From NCBI RefSeq assembly GCF_003369915.1, contig NC_046674.1:23873657-23937656 (forward strand): a stretch of 64,000 bases of DNA. The letters run 5' to 3'. The notes beneath the pieces were generated by a model. It worked only from the letters and a program-made list of their open reading frames with translations. It searched no databases and had not been told where the DNA came from. The position numbers and the translations under genes were made by a program. Of this stretch, positions 1 to 12,800 are shown one piece after another. Each line of letters opens with the position of its first letter. Position 1 is the stretch's first letter. Source of the stretch: Drosophila miranda (taxonomy: Eukaryota > Arthropoda > Insecta > Diptera > Drosophilidae).

Positions 1-3000
1 CTTTTTGCCTAGGTTTTGGGTTGCTGTCTCCCGTCTGAACCACACCACCACCACCACCCGATGATGATGATGATGCTGACATCATCAGAGCCAAAGCCAA
101 AGCCAAAGCCAAAGCGAAGCTGGCAATTTTATTGAATGCCATGGCATCCCATCGCATCCATTTGGGTTGGTTTTGATTACATAAATTTGGCGCCAACGTC
201 GCCTCCGTCTCCAAAGCGATCGTGGGGCAAAAACCGATGCTGAGCGATGCACAGACGATGCACGGGAGATGCAAAGGCGACGCGATGCGGTTCCATTTGC
301 ATCTTCAAAGTCCAAAAGCTATGGCTGGCTGGTGGCTGGTGGCTGGTTGGCTGGGTTGCTCTCGAAATGTGGGTCAGCGGTCGGTCTTCGATATGGGTGC
401 GGCTCTGGACATCGCCATATGTAATTACAATAACTGCAACTGCAACTTCAACTGCAACATCCAATGCAAACAACAACGGAACGTACATATGTATCTGTGT
501 CTGCATCTGCATCTGTATCTGTATCTGTATCTGTATCTGTGGCGGTGCTGTATATCAAAGTAAAATGTCTCGGAAACCTGTCGCTTTTAATTAAAGGCCC
601 CGCAAAGCTCAGACTCTAAGTAACTTTTCATGTTTCAAGCTATGCGTACAATTTTAAGCGACAGCACCACCAACACTGCTCTGCCGCTCTGCTGCTCTGC
701 TGCCCCATGCCCATGCCCCACCATCAGCCATACAAAAGCATTCAACATTCAACATCAAAATAGCTTTTGCATTTAGTCATAACTGCATTTAAAATGCTTC
801 GACTGCCGTGTGTTATTGTTGCAAGTAAATATGGTAAATGTTTTTCGGGGTTTCAGTTGTCGTATGCAAAAAAAAAAAAAGAAAAACACCAAAAAAAAAT
901 CTGGGCTTGGGCTTGGGCTCTTGGGTCCGACCCACTTCTGTCATGTTGCACGATAAATACGCTGGAGATTTATTGTTTGCCACAGTGGCAGGCATAATTA
1001 CAATTTATGCCCAAGGTGGTCTCCACACACACACACTCCTGCAGCAGCACCTTGTGCAATAGATCCCCTCAACCCCAACACTAACCCCAACCCCTGCCAC
1101 AACTCCAGCCCCAATTCCAGCCCCGACGCCATCTCGCATACGTACTTCAGTCGCGCTTTCAGCCAAGTTCAAAAGCATGTTTGAGGAAGCTGTCGCCAGA
1201 GACAAAGCCCCATACAAATTGCCAAAGGAAGCTGTCTCTCTCGCATGCTGTTTACCTGTTTACCTGTCTCGCAGTTGCCATTATTCTTGCCTGAATCGAA
1301 AGTGAACACCACCAAAACAATATCGCTGAAGCCTCCCCAAGCGGTGCGCAAAGATCGAAGATGGCAATACCCTAAGAACAGAGTGGAGAGGCAGATATGT
1401 ACATATGTGAAATGTAATGGCAGTAGAACATTTTCCCCAAAGGGTTCTATCTTTAACACAAGGAAATCTTGACTGATTTGTGCCATAGAATATCTCTGAA
1501 ATTTCGTTATCATTACCATCCCCCAACTGTATGATCTAGCTAAAGTTCCCCATTCCATTAGCATCCCAACAGTGCAGGCATTCCACATGTACATCAAAAG
1601 GCGAAACTTTCGCATTGGGTAGGCATAGGGGAGGAGGCACGGAGAGGCATTACATCATGTGACTCAAGTCGAGAGTCAGGTCGACTCTTTGAGCACTTTT
1701 GGTCTATTGTTGAGCACATAATTAAGCACCGCTTAGCTTATGTAATTAACGTCAGGCCAAATGGCAGGCAGCACCGAGAGCCAGGTCGAGAGTCTAATGA
1801 ACCACCACCATCGCAACCACACCACAACCGACTCCCGATCCCAGAGCCAGGCGATCCGCGAACAGCTGCGTGTGTGCTGTGGCTGTGGCTGTGCTGATTT
1901 ATATGCGACTTTTCGTGTTTATTTGTTTGTTGGCCCAGGCCAAATTGTGTTTTGTCACCGTCACCGTCACCGTCGCCTTTGACGGGCTTCGATCGCGCAC
2001 TTAAACTTCATTTATGCTCAGAGGCTCTCTCTCTCTCTATGAGTGTACGGAGTACTCCAGTTTTTGACTCGGGGACCATGTGACATAAGTTGCCGGGTGT
2101 ACGAGCATTGCCATGATATATGAATATGACAAAGCGACATGGACAACTTTATTGGCTCATGAAAAGCGCTGTCACTGCGCGCTGACTGACATAAATCACA
2201 GAGCATAAATAGGCACTCACTCAGCGCCCCAAGAGCCAACAGCCAACAGCCAACAGCCAACAGCCATGAGCCATGAGCCAAGAGCCAAGAGCCAATCGCC
2301 TGCAGATCTCGCGCAGATCTCTCGCGCACAGAAGAAAAACAAAAACCGAAAGCCGAAACTCAAAACTCTGAAAATAAATCAAAAATCAATTTTCGTAAAT
2401 TTGCGACCGACAAAAAGAACGGTAACACAGGCAAAAAACTCAGCAGAGACGTTGCCAATGTTAGCTGTCACTCGAAGCGAACATCATCTCTGGGACCAAA
2501 ACGATGATGTGATGTGGACTGCAGCAGGATGGTGTGCGGTGTGGGTCTTGGCCCAGTCCCTAACTAGCACGAAAATTTGCATATTAGAGAATAGATTTAG
2601 ATTGTATTCGTACTCGTACCGAATCAATATCATACATGGAGCTCTTATCTGATTTGGTGGGAACTGTCAACCCAGCCGGACGTTTCACTTCATTCATTCG
2701 GCGGCACGTGGGGCACACAAAAGGGCTTATGGAAATTGGAGCAACAATTGGACATCGCACAATGTTCTATAAATAATAACTGAGTGCAGACTTTATTGAC
2801 AAACACACACACACACACACCTCCCCCACCTTCCCTACCCACCCAACTCGTATGCATATCTGGAAGTGTGGAATCGAAGGCACGGCACGCCTGGACACGC
2901 TATTGCCCATAGACACAGACGACTGCGATTGCGACTACGACTACGAGTACGAGTATGTGTTCGTGTAGTCTCCTTTTTACGAGTATACCCTGTTATTCTG

Positions 3001-3660
3001 TCTCTTAGTTGCCTCAAGGGGAGACGGGACTGCATTCTATTAATATAATGTATCACAGAACGATCATCGTTTAAATGGGAATTCCTTCCTTGCCGTATCC
3101 CAACCCCCGAGCCCAACAATCTGCTAGAGTATCTACGAGTATGGCTTCTGGCACCAGCTGCCAAACAGCTACAGTTTTTATTCTATTTTCACTTTTCTAT
3201 GCTTTCGGTTTCCCTTTTCTCCATGCCGTGTGGCAGACCCAGAACCCTTTTAGCGTTTGGCCCCTAAGTACGGGTCGTCGTAGGTAAGTGTGCGCCCAAC
3301 GCGCATGACCTCAACAATTTGGCTTCACTTGAAGCCAAGTGCAAACGCACATGCAAACACTTGGCCATGCCACGGCGTACAGCTCTTGTCCTATGGCCGG
3401 TCCGGTGGTCTGGTGGTCCTGTTGCGTGCCCCAGCAAAAGGTCTTGCCCGGGGAAAGGGACATGAGGCATACCGTGAGTGCTGTACTGACCCTTCACTTT
3501 AGCAGCAAATGTTTTGGGTCAGTGTTCAGTTGCGTGGAGTTCGTGACCAAAGGCGGGCGTACTTTTTTTTCACATTCATATTTAATAAATCTGCCATTGC
3601 CGCTCTATATTTCGAGTATCTGTACAATCACCTAACGATACGGGATTCGGTCTTCGGTCT
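1..3660. other. non-coding 5' flank with simple repeats
   Basis: I see no supportable gene here; the open frames are short and low in complexity. It holds a CTGTAT-type hexamer repeat (about 491-540), a GCCAACA/GCCATGA repeat (about 2231-2294), a short AC run (about 2803-2820) and CA/GT-rich stretches. It may contain upstream promoter or enhancer sequence for the gene starting near 3.7 kb. A TATATTTC at about 3606 followed by a weak Inr-like site near 3630 is a possible core promoter, but the match is poor. Confidence 0.6.
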
Positions 3661-3669
3661 TCGATCAGC

Positions 3670-3687
3670 ATGGAGCAGCAGCATTGA
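3670..3687 (+). promoter_or_regulatory. short upstream ORF (MEQQH-stop)
   Basis: A five-codon upstream ORF ends 22 bases before the ATG at 3710. If it lies in the mature leader it could damp translation of the main frame. Whether the transcript includes it depends on the unmapped start site. Confidence 0.3.
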
Positions 3688-3709
3688 GAGCAGCAGCCCC
3701 ACAGGAGTC

Positions 3710-5352
3710 ATGGGCTGTGCCAGCAGCACTCCCATGGTTGCAACGGCCGGCAGCGAAATGCTGAAAGCCGCCACCCATGTCCGGGAGAAGGGCGAGGCCG
3801 TTGTGGAAGGTAGGCGTTGTGTGTGTCTGTGTGTGTGTGTTTGGTGTGGCCCTGTCTTTCTATGGGTTTGTTTTGGCTGGCAGATGACATTTACGAGCCC
3901 GTAATCGAAATGGCAACTGAAGTTCTTTGAAGGCAGCGCTCCCACCTGCAGAGTGGCCCGGGGCGTATACTTAATATTCACATAGAGGACAGGACATGGT
4001 GACTAGCAACGTGTGTGGGGATGATCGATGGAGTCCTTGAACCGTTACCGTTTCCCTGTTACCGTGTGAATCAATATTATTTCCAGCCAGCCAATTAATT
4101 AATGGCAAAACGAATGGATTAGCCATTAAATCACAAAGAAATCCAAGATTCCTGTACGAAAAACTACACTGCGATAATCGAAAAATATTTCGAATAGCGA
4201 ATCGTGTCCGAAGGAAAGAGATCCGTAGAGATCCTCTTCAGGAATCGATTCATAGTAAAAAGAAAGTTTCTGCAGAAATCTACCACTGGAACTGGGGGCT
4301 TTCCCACTTTACGCCCACACTTCAGAAAAGATCCGTCTGATTTAGATACATTTGCCAGCTCAGAAAACCCTGATTTCAGTTCTCTTTCCTTCACGGACCT
4401 TTGGGTTTTCCCCCCAGTGTATCCTGCGCTCTTATTTCACATTATTATAATAACAAGCTACGTAATAAAGAGCAATTGGCCAGCAATGCGTGTCGCAGAG
4501 CCTTTCGGCCTGCTTAGTGGCTTACATTCAACGATTACTCGGTACCGACCATATTTATATGCGGGTCTATGCCGCTCTATGCGGGTCTATGCGGGTATAT
4601 TAAAAGCATATGAAGAAAAACGACCTGGTTGCGTGACCGCGGCGAGCCGAGCCCGAGCCCGTCAGCGAATTAGAGCAAAACATTGACTTAAAAATATTAT
4701 ATGTACACACAAACAATATATGTGTGCATATATACTCGTACATATGTATGTATATTCCACCAGGAAATGGCAAATGAAAGTGTTCTCTGTATACCTCCTT
4801 TGTGTCCCCCTTTCAGATGCCACTCAGACGTTGACCACGGGCCTGGACACGGCCAAGGAGACGGTGGGCGCGGCCGTGGCGGGGATTACCAACGATCTGG
4901 GTAACGCCTTCAAGGAGGGCACCCACGCCCTGGACGAGGCCAAGCACAAGGTGATGGAGGGCCTGCACCTTGAACAGCCCCAGCCCGCCCAGGAAGAGGA
5001 GGCGACGTCGGCGGCGGCGGATGCGGCGGCGGTGGAGTCTGGCGAGGTCATGGCCGAGGTGAGCTCATCCCGAGCCCCAACACCACAGCTGCAGGGAGAT
5101 GCGGACAGCCTGAAGACCTCCACCCCGGAGCCAGAGATCGAGCGGGCGCTGGCCAACGATGAGGAGAGTCCACCCACGCCACAGCCATCGCTGGAGGAGC
5201 TGGCTCATCTGAGTGCCCAGGTGGAGTCGATTACCGATGCCCAGCCTCCTCCTCTTCCGCCTTCTCATCCTCATCCTCCATCTGCTGTGGAAGAAGCGGC
5301 GCCTCCTGCTGCTCCAGTTGAGGCTCCTGCCCCCGCTGCGTCCGTGGAGTAA
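3710..5352 (+). CDS. short isoform of a putatively myristoylated, amphipathic-helix protein (211 aa)
   Basis: Coding exons are 3710-3809 and 4817-5352. The first exon ends ...GTG GAA G before gtaggc, and the second begins AT after tttcag, making an Asp codon across the junction. The protein starts MGCASS, which fits N-myristoylation at Gly2 with palmitoylation at Cys3, so membrane attachment is expected. Residues 34 to about 85 have an LEA- or perilipin-like amphipathic pattern (TKE/AVAG/KHKV spacing). An acidic Ala/Glu-rich stretch and a Pro-rich end follow. This form stops at TAA (5350-5352), which overlaps the donor used by the long form, so it needs retention of intron 2 or polyadenylation within it. 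An AATAAA at about 5637 supports that. I do not recognise the family; the function is unknown. Confidence 0.7.
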
Positions 5353-8300
5353 GTAAGCCTAGAGAGAGCACCTACCTGCCGCATCGCATAGCATACCACG
5401 TTGCCACGTACCTCCCCTCCCCCCGTAGAGCCGTATAGCCGTAGAGCCACTGCACTCTGAAGTTTTCGCGTAGTACCCGTAACCGTACCGTTTTGCTTAT
5501 GATTCGTAGTTCTCGTCGTAGTATACCGATCTTCTAGTACTTATACCTTACATTACTATATATACGTATTATTATTATATCTTAACCAACATATTGCTCT
5601 CTTCTTTCTCCTCTCTTGACTTGTATGTAAATTGTAAATAAACTTATTTTATTTCTATGTACATATCATATACTCTGACTTTGTTTCCTTGCGATTGCGA
5701 TTGCGATGGCGAACCCAAGCAAATCAAACAAACAAGAACCGCAACAGCAAAGTCTTGTACGTACTTAGTAGTGTGGTAATATCTAAATAATTCCTATCTA
5801 AATAATATATCCAATATCCAAACACTTCAATCGGTTATCGATTCGGCTACCCTCCGAATGTGAAATGCTCTTGCGAAACTTTGACAGAAGATCCCTCAAA
5901 AGTGCACATCATAAAATAATGATGATATAATGTATTGTCCGGAAATTGCATCCATTTTTACGCTTGAAATTTCACTAGAATCAAACGGAGAATTCAATTC
6001 TAATAAATAAAAATAGGGTCTTATTTTTTTTTTAAATACCAAAGTAATATCCATATATCTTGAGAAGAATACTAGAATCAAAAGAAGAATTAAATTCTAA
6101 TAAATAAAAATAGGGTCTTATTTTTTTTCAAATACCAAAGTAGTATCCATATATCTTTAGGTCATACAATTCTCGCTCTCTAAGAATGAGAACGGGTTAT
6201 ACTCATTCAGGTCTATAGAAGGAAATAGAATTAGATAGACTGCAAGTTAGGGATGTTTCCTTCGCGCTAGATGTCCACCATTTTTAAAAGGAGTGAAGCA
6301 AATCATAGACTATTAAGGCTAGAGCAACCAAAGTTGGTATCCACACTCCTGTTAGATCTCACTATTAAACGTATATTTAGAAAATTTCGTTCCCCCGTCT
6401 TTTTAAAAAATAAAAAATAATAATTATAATAATAATTATTCAATAAAAATCAAAAATAATTGCTCAATAAAAATCAAGCATAATAATTATGCAATAAAAA
6501 TCAAAAATAATAATTATGATAATAATTATTCAATAAAAATCTAAAATAATAATAATTCAATAAAAATCAAGAATAATAATTATAATAATAATTATTCAAT
6601 AAAAATCTAAAATTATAATTATGATAATAATTATTCAATAAAAATCAAGAATAATAATTATTATAATAATTATACAATAAAAATCAAGAATAATAATAAT
6701 AATAATAATTACAATAAAAATCAAAAATAATAATTATGATAATAATTATTCAATAAAAATCAAGAACAATAATTATAATAATAATTATTCAATAAAAATC
6801 AAAAATAATAATTATTCAATAAAAATAAAGAATAATAATTTTACAATAAAAATCAAAATAATAATTATTCGATCAAAATCAAAAATAATAATTATAATAC
6901 AAATTAAAATAATAATTATTTAATAAAAATCAAAATAATCATTATTCAATAAAAATCAAGAATAATAATTATAATAATTATTATAATAATAATTATTCAA
7001 TAAAAATCAATCAAAATCAAAAATAATAATTATAATAATAATTATTCAATAAAAATCTAAAATAATAATTATTCAATAAAAATCAAGAATAATAATTATA
7101 ATAATAATTATACAATAAAAATCAAGAATAATAATTATAATAATAATTATACAATAAAAATCAAGAATAATAATAATAATTATACAATAAAAATCAAGAA
7201 TAATAATTATAATAATAATTATACAATAAAATTCAAGAATAATAATAATAATAATAATTATGCAATAAAAAACAAAAATAATAATTATAATAATAATTAT
7301 TCAATAAAAATCTAAAATAATAATTATTCAATAAAAATCAAGAATGATAATTATAATAATAATTATACAATAAAAATCAATAATAATAATAATTTTCTGT
7401 CGCTCTCGCACGTACTCTTTGTCGTGTCGTGCAATGTTAGCGCCGTCTGATGGAGGAGAGCCCATAAGTATCGGGTATAAATGTAGAGTTGCGGTCGCCG
7501 CAGCAACTCATGGCGTTCCCCCTCGCTTTATAATAGTTTTCAATGCGTTTCTGGTGATCCAATAAATTTCGCAAGAGCTGACCGCAAACCAACATTCACA
7601 AATAACCTATATACACCACATATCCAACACCCCCACAAAAAGAACAAAAGAAGATGACATTGAAAACCCTTAACTAACACACGCCCACACATACTCAACC
7701 CCCTCCCCACTGAAACACCCTCCAGAGGACGTTGGTTTCGGCGCAGGGCCGCGAAGCAGGAGCGAGAGCCACCCCGCCCAAACACCACCGAGTGGGAAAA
7801 GTTTGCGGATCAGCTGGCCAAAAGCCAGAAATTCAAGCCGTATGAAAGCTTTGCCCACAGCAAGATCCATTTCTCCGTGTACAAGGACCACACGAGCCTC
7901 CGGGACAAGCCCGGCCACACGGACGGACACTTTAGCGGCGGCAACTCGCTGTCCAGCACCTCCCAGTCGGATCTCTCCAGCGGCCACGTGACGCCGGCCA
8001 TGAGCCGCAAGGGTCAGCGGGAGTTCGCCAAGTTCGTGGCCTCCGAGGGGCCGACGAGTGTGTCCAGGGCCAGTTCACGGATCTCCAATGCCGGCTCCAG
8101 CTCCAGGACCTTCGACTTCAATCCGACGCGTGATCGGATCAGTGTTTTTGAGGCCATGAGCGGAAGTCGCAGTCGCGTGGGCTCGGCCATGCAGCGGGCT
8201 CCTGCGGAGAGGATATCCCTCTGGAGCAAGCACGCTGCCGTGGTCGAGGAGGAGCCCCCAACGGCAGCACCTGGCAGGAGGATGAGCACGGGGATGAGCA

Positions 8301-9589
8301 CCCAGAGCGTGCTGCGAACTCCCACGGAGTACAACAATCCCTATGGCATTCGTCGGGCAGTCCGACCAGTATCTCAAACGAGGAGCATCAGCAGAATGGA
8401 AAAGCAAACTTCATCAGTGACACCCAGAAAACAGGGATCTAAAAGAAATCCTTCCCACGAACCTTCACACAGAGATGTGGCTGTGGCTTCCAGAATGCCA
8501 GTCCATGCTAAGGAAAGGAGACATTCCAGCCAGGAGGAGGATACATCTCAGATTCCGCCCCCAATGGTGGAGCCACAAGCGAAGCAACAGAAGAACTTAA
8601 GAACGTTCCAGATTCCCACACCTCTGGAGGAGATACCGACCGATCTCAGTCCAAGTCCCACTGAAGATGGTTCCTCAACTAGAACTCTTCCAGCGAACCA
8701 ACAGCAAACCTCTCTACCTCAGACACACCACAGAAAAGATTTATCGCCAGAAGGCACCTCCACATCCGCTTCCACTGCCAAGATGCCGCCATCCTCCAAT
8801 TGGAAGTCACCTTTCACCCCAAAGATGCGGACATCTTCCACTCGGAAGATCCATTCACCCACCAATTTGAGAACGCGTTCACCTTCCACTTCGCGAATGC
8901 GTTCACCTTCTGCATCAAGAATGCATTCACCTACCGCTCCGAAAATCCATTCACCTTCCGCTTCGAAAATGTATTTACCTTCCTCTACAAGGACGCAATC
9001 ACCATCCAATCAGGAAATGGAGTCACCATCAGATATGAGAATGGAGTCACCCTTAAATCCGAGGCTGCAGTCACCTTCCACACCAACCAGGCTGTCACCA
9101 TCCAATTTGAGAATGCAGTCATCTTCCACACCAAAGATGCAGTCGTCTCCTGCCGCCGCGATACCGGCGTCACCTTCTCCGTCTCGTGCATCGACGGCCA
9201 AGTCATCGGACAGCAGCCTGGACGTGGTTGTCCGGCCCATGAGCAAACTCAATACACCCAGCATGAAGTCCCTGACGCCCGACCAGGTTGTGATGGCGGA
9301 GTACGAAGATGCCGCCTTAGAGGCGGCCCTCGCGAGGCTAGAGCTCCTGCGTGGATCCACGACCACTCTCAACACCCTCCGATCCTGCAGCCCCGGGCGT
9401 CATACGTACACCGCCTCTCTGCTGAGTTCGAGGCGGACTTCTCCGTGGGTCATGCGCAAGGACTATGGGTTCTCCAAAGACAAGGAAAACAACAAGCCAT
9501 CGACTGCAGTGGCTGCAAGTGCACCAAAGTCCATACAGCAGACACACGAAAGGTGCGATATTTGCTCGAATGAGTTTGTGTTGAATTGA
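3710..9589 (+). CDS. long isoform of the myristoylated protein with Ser/Pro repeat tail (831 aa)
   Basis: Coding exons are 3710-3809, 4817-5348 and 7726-9589, with phases that close exactly: the donor GGA|GTAAGT leaves GA, and the acceptor at 7725 supplies A to make a Glu codon. The third exon encodes a basic start (GRWFRRRAAK), a region with WEKFADQLAKS and YESFAHSKIHFS that looks conserved, and a long Ser-rich stretch. It then has about 13 imperfect eight-residue repeats of the type SPSxxRMR (bases about 8830-9140), a short helix (EYEDAALEAALARLELL) and a C-terminal CDICSNEF with a CxxC pair. The protein probably sits on membrane through MGC and acts as a largely disordered scaffold. That role is inferred from composition only. 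I do not recognise the gene. Confidence 0.8.
5637..5642 (+). terminator. intronic polyadenylation signal (AATAAA) for the short isoform
   Basis: AATAAA lies about 285 bases after the in-frame TAA, inside the intron of the long form, followed by T-rich sequence. It fits an alternative last exon ending around 5660. Confidence 0.55.
5974..6162. repeat. two-copy tandem duplication, period 97 bp
   Basis: The segment starting ACTAGAATCAAA at 5974 recurs at 6071 with only a few changes, including the shared AAATAGGGTCTTATTTTTT and ACCAAAGTA blocks. It sits in intron 2, directly upstream of the DINE-1 remnant. Confidence 0.85.
6170..7528 (+). mobile_element. degenerate DINE-1/Helitron-like element with expanded internal minisatellite
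   Basis: The 5' end has an AATGAG...CTCATT inverted repeat (about 6185-6207), followed by GAGCAACCAAAGTTGGTATCC (one base beyond the start of this block is omitted here) and TGTTAGATCTCACTATTAAAC, which I recall from obscura-group DINE-1 copies. The 3' end has TCGCACGTACTCTTTGTCGTG, then TATCGGGTATAAATG, then a hairpin with a 7-bp stem (7486-7509) and GGCGTTCCCCCTCG. That is the usual Helitron/DINE-1 3' layout. The middle is replaced by about 1 kb of AT-rich tandem repeats. No transposase is encoded, as expected for this non-autonomous family. It lies in the sense direction within the intron of the upstream gene. Confidence 0.75.
6395..7392. repeat. AT-rich minisatellite, about 25 degenerate units
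   Basis: Units of about 25-40 bp are built from AATAATAATTATAATAAT followed by CAATAAAAATCAAGAAT. They vary mainly in the number of AAT triplets. The array has almost no G or C, is locally self-complementary (AATAATTATT) and lies inside the DINE-1 remnant, matching the tandem-repeat block typical of that family but longer. Confidence 0.9.
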
Positions 9590-9811
9590 TAGATACATAT
9601 TTCGAAGATGCAGAGATACAAATTTTTCTATATTTAAGCAGTTTTAGAACGATGTAGGGAATGATGTTTACAAAGTACAAGCTTTACTCTCAGAATAATT
9701 ACCTGTTATCTACTTATAAGTATGTGAAAATACTGCCATTATACATACATTATATATATACACATATATACATATATATATATATAATTGTTGCTAGCGA
9801 AGGAAGATATT

Positions 9812-9817
9812 AATAAA
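9812..9817 (+). terminator. polyadenylation signal (AATAAA) for the long isoform
   Basis: AATAAA lies 223 bases after the stop at 9589. A TA-rich run (about 9750-9785) precedes it in the 3'UTR. Confidence 0.6.
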
Positions 9818-9849
9818 ACTAACCATTTATTTTAAAGTTTCCTCTTTAT

Positions 9850-12800
9850 TTGGCAACCAAATCATACGAGTAGTTAGGAATAGATTGTAATAAACATTTT
9901 ATAAACAGTGTCATAAGATAACCTAATGGATCCAAATGATAATAACTAAATCCTCAATCCTCATTTATTGGTAGGCCAATGAAACTTTTCCTTTATGTTA
10001 CTGCTACAATAAGTTTCTCCTCCATTTTGAAGTACAGAAAAAGATTGTAATATTTGATGACCAGCAATGAAACAATCTAATTTTTATAACACCTCCAGCC
10101 CAACGACTCAAATGCCATACCAGAAATAAAGAAGTTTATAAAAAACATCGGCCTCGATGCGATTGCGAAACTGCAGTCGCGGACTGCAGTCGATCCGTTT
10201 AATTCCAGCCAATTCCCAGCGATAAATCCACTCTCCCCAAAGTCCCCAAAAATCGAAAATCGAAAATCAAAATCAAAAATCTAGTGCAGGCTGGCGGCAG
10301 CGCCCCTACGATCCCTCGAGTCTGATTTCTGTTTGTCTAATTGATGACTTAATAACAAAATTGAAATGTTTATCTTGCCGTTCACTCAATTATTCTGCCA
10401 CTTGAGAGGTTGCTGCTGCGGCTCAGATCGGAGCTCGGAGTCGGTTTTCTCGAGTCTTGGGTTCACTTTACGGCTACACGTTCCGTGATTCCATGATTCC
10501 ATGATTCCATATGGCTTCCATGTCTACCCGTCCCGTCCGTGACTTAATGAACTATTAACAGCAATGATAGTAATTTGTTGTGGACTCCACCGCCGCCACA
10601 GCAGCACCAGCAGCAGCAGCCACAAATGAAATTGCTTTTAGGCAAAGCAACAACAGCAAAGAAAGAAAGCCAATCTTCGGATACACTTGCAGATTGCTTT
10701 TTACCCTCGATGCAAGTCCAAATAGTGATCTGATAGTGGGCCAGGCAGTAGGGTCTCTAGAAGGAATCATATGGATATATCCGAGAGGTCACCTTCAAGG
10801 CTTGCAAATCATACAACCTTCTGCTAGGGTATAATCACAGCTAGAGAGCAACAACAACAAGTTGTCTTCATGGCACTTTTTGGCAAACAAATAGACAATT
10901 CAACAAAGCGACATGCAGACAAATGACTGCAGCGGAGAGCAACAAGCCGGGGCCGGCACTGGGACTGGGACTGGGACTAGCCTCGGCCAGAAGTCCGGAC
11001 GGACAGGCAGACACAGAGACAGACAGACAGATGGATATATACATACGTACGAGGCATATTTGCGGGGGTGTCTCTCTGTTCGGTTCCCTCTCGAGGCACC
11101 TGCAGTTGTGCAAATTGAGTTTTGGCTCTGACTCCGACTCCGACTTCGACTTCGACTCTGGCTCGGGCATCTATTTTGGCACGATTTTCAAATTACGTAC
11201 ATTGACTCGCAAAATGTTTGGTTTATGCCGCAATTAATTTCGAAGCGGAAGAAGCAGTGCCCCCAAACCAAGTGAACACCTTCCCCCACCGATTACAGGG
11301 AGGGGGTTGGTAGGGGGGAGAGGGCCCCCTCAAAGTTGAAGGTCTTCTGCGGCCTGGCGTGACATTGAAAGTGAAAGAACAAGTTTTTATTTTGGTTTTT
11401 GTTTCTTTTTTTGTGTGTGTTGTTTGACGATTGTGTGTGTTTCGTTTTGCGGAGCTGGCATTTCTATTTTAATGACTTGTACATGGCATTCGTCGGTGCC
11501 AAGTGTCTGGGTGCCTGCCTGCCTGCCTGCCAGCCTGCCAGCCTGCCTGCCTGCCTGACGGTTCATTGAACGCTCGCTCAGAGAGCCGCCGCTCAGCCAC
11601 GCACCGACCACCGACCACCAACCACCAACCACCAACCACCAGCCACCAACCACCGACCACCGCTAATGATCTATGAAGTGTGAGTGTTTGTACTTTTACT
11701 TTCATTTATCACAAATCACAAATGGAGGCGGCATCTGCTGCTGCTGGCCCAGACACGAGGGAAATTAGCAATAGGCCAGAAATGCACTTGTATACCCTTG
11801 AGGGGGCAGTGGGGAGGGGGGACGCATGCATCATCTCTCCACAGACGCATCCAAAATACAAAAGCTCCAACAAAGATCGAATCATTATCCTAATCGATTC
11901 AAATTCCTATTTCTCATATATTTTTTCCCATTCGAATCGCTCGCAAGTGTATATCAATCTTCGGCCCCACGAAGAAAGCCTATCTTTCTTGTTAGCACTT
12001 CATTTTGCGGTTGCTGTTAGCTGGATTTTTGTGGTAAAACGTGCTTTTAATCAAATTTACATGTGCCAGCTATGTTTTGATCATACGCACTGTGGGCAGG
12101 CAGGCAGGCAGGCAGCCAGGCAGGCAGGGGCCACAGCAAGACAACAGCAAATTTTCTGTGTAAAATTGATTTATGCAATTGTTGTTCGGGGCAAGCAGCA
12201 ACAGCAGCAGTTGATTTGTTTATATGCGGCAGCAGCGAGCATGGCAAATCAATAAGTTTATGCAACAGGCAGCAGCAGCAACAGGCAACAGCAACAGCAA
12301 CATTGATGGTGCGATAAAATCAAAGAAAGCAGCACAAGAAGAGAAGACAATGCCTGCTATAATTTTAACAGGGCTTCCGCTACAGCAACAGCCAGAGCAA
12401 CTGCATGCCACACTGCCACATTTTACAGTTTTCGACCAGTTTTAACAGAGCAACTTTTAACAGAGAAAACGTGCCCCAATCGAATGTTCGTGGCTGATGC
12501 GCATGCGAATTTTCAATTAATGATTTTCCTCTTCGTTTTCATTTGAGTTAATGCTGCCACGCACTTGTTGCTGCCACCGAGACAGCGACTGCGACTGCTG
12601 CTGCTGCTGCGGCTGGCTGGGAAAATGGCAATCATTTGTTAGCCAAACATTTCTACTTTTCGAACGCTTTCGTTTGGCCTTTTGGCAAACATTTTGCATA
12701 ACCTGGGTCAAGACGGAAATGCAGGCGGAGGCCGGCCATTAATAATCTTCGGCTTTCGGCTCTCGGCTGCCTGCTGCCTGCTGGCCAGTGACGGTGACGG

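Noticed and set aside
6395..7392. CRISPR-like regular repeat spacing
   Set aside because: Units are contiguous degenerate AT repeats without unique spacers, in a eukaryotic intron.
7486..7509. Hairpin as a bacterial-type terminator
   Set aside because: The genome is eukaryotic, and the hairpin is the 3' subterminal stem of the DINE-1 element.
8800..9573. 257-codon + strand frame rich in F/T
   Set aside because: It is the alternative frame of the 24-bp coding repeat; the SPS frame continues from spliced upstream exons and to a proper stop.
11680..12255. 191-codon + strand frame in the desert
   Set aside because: Composition follows CAG/GCAGG repeats; no domain or splice context.
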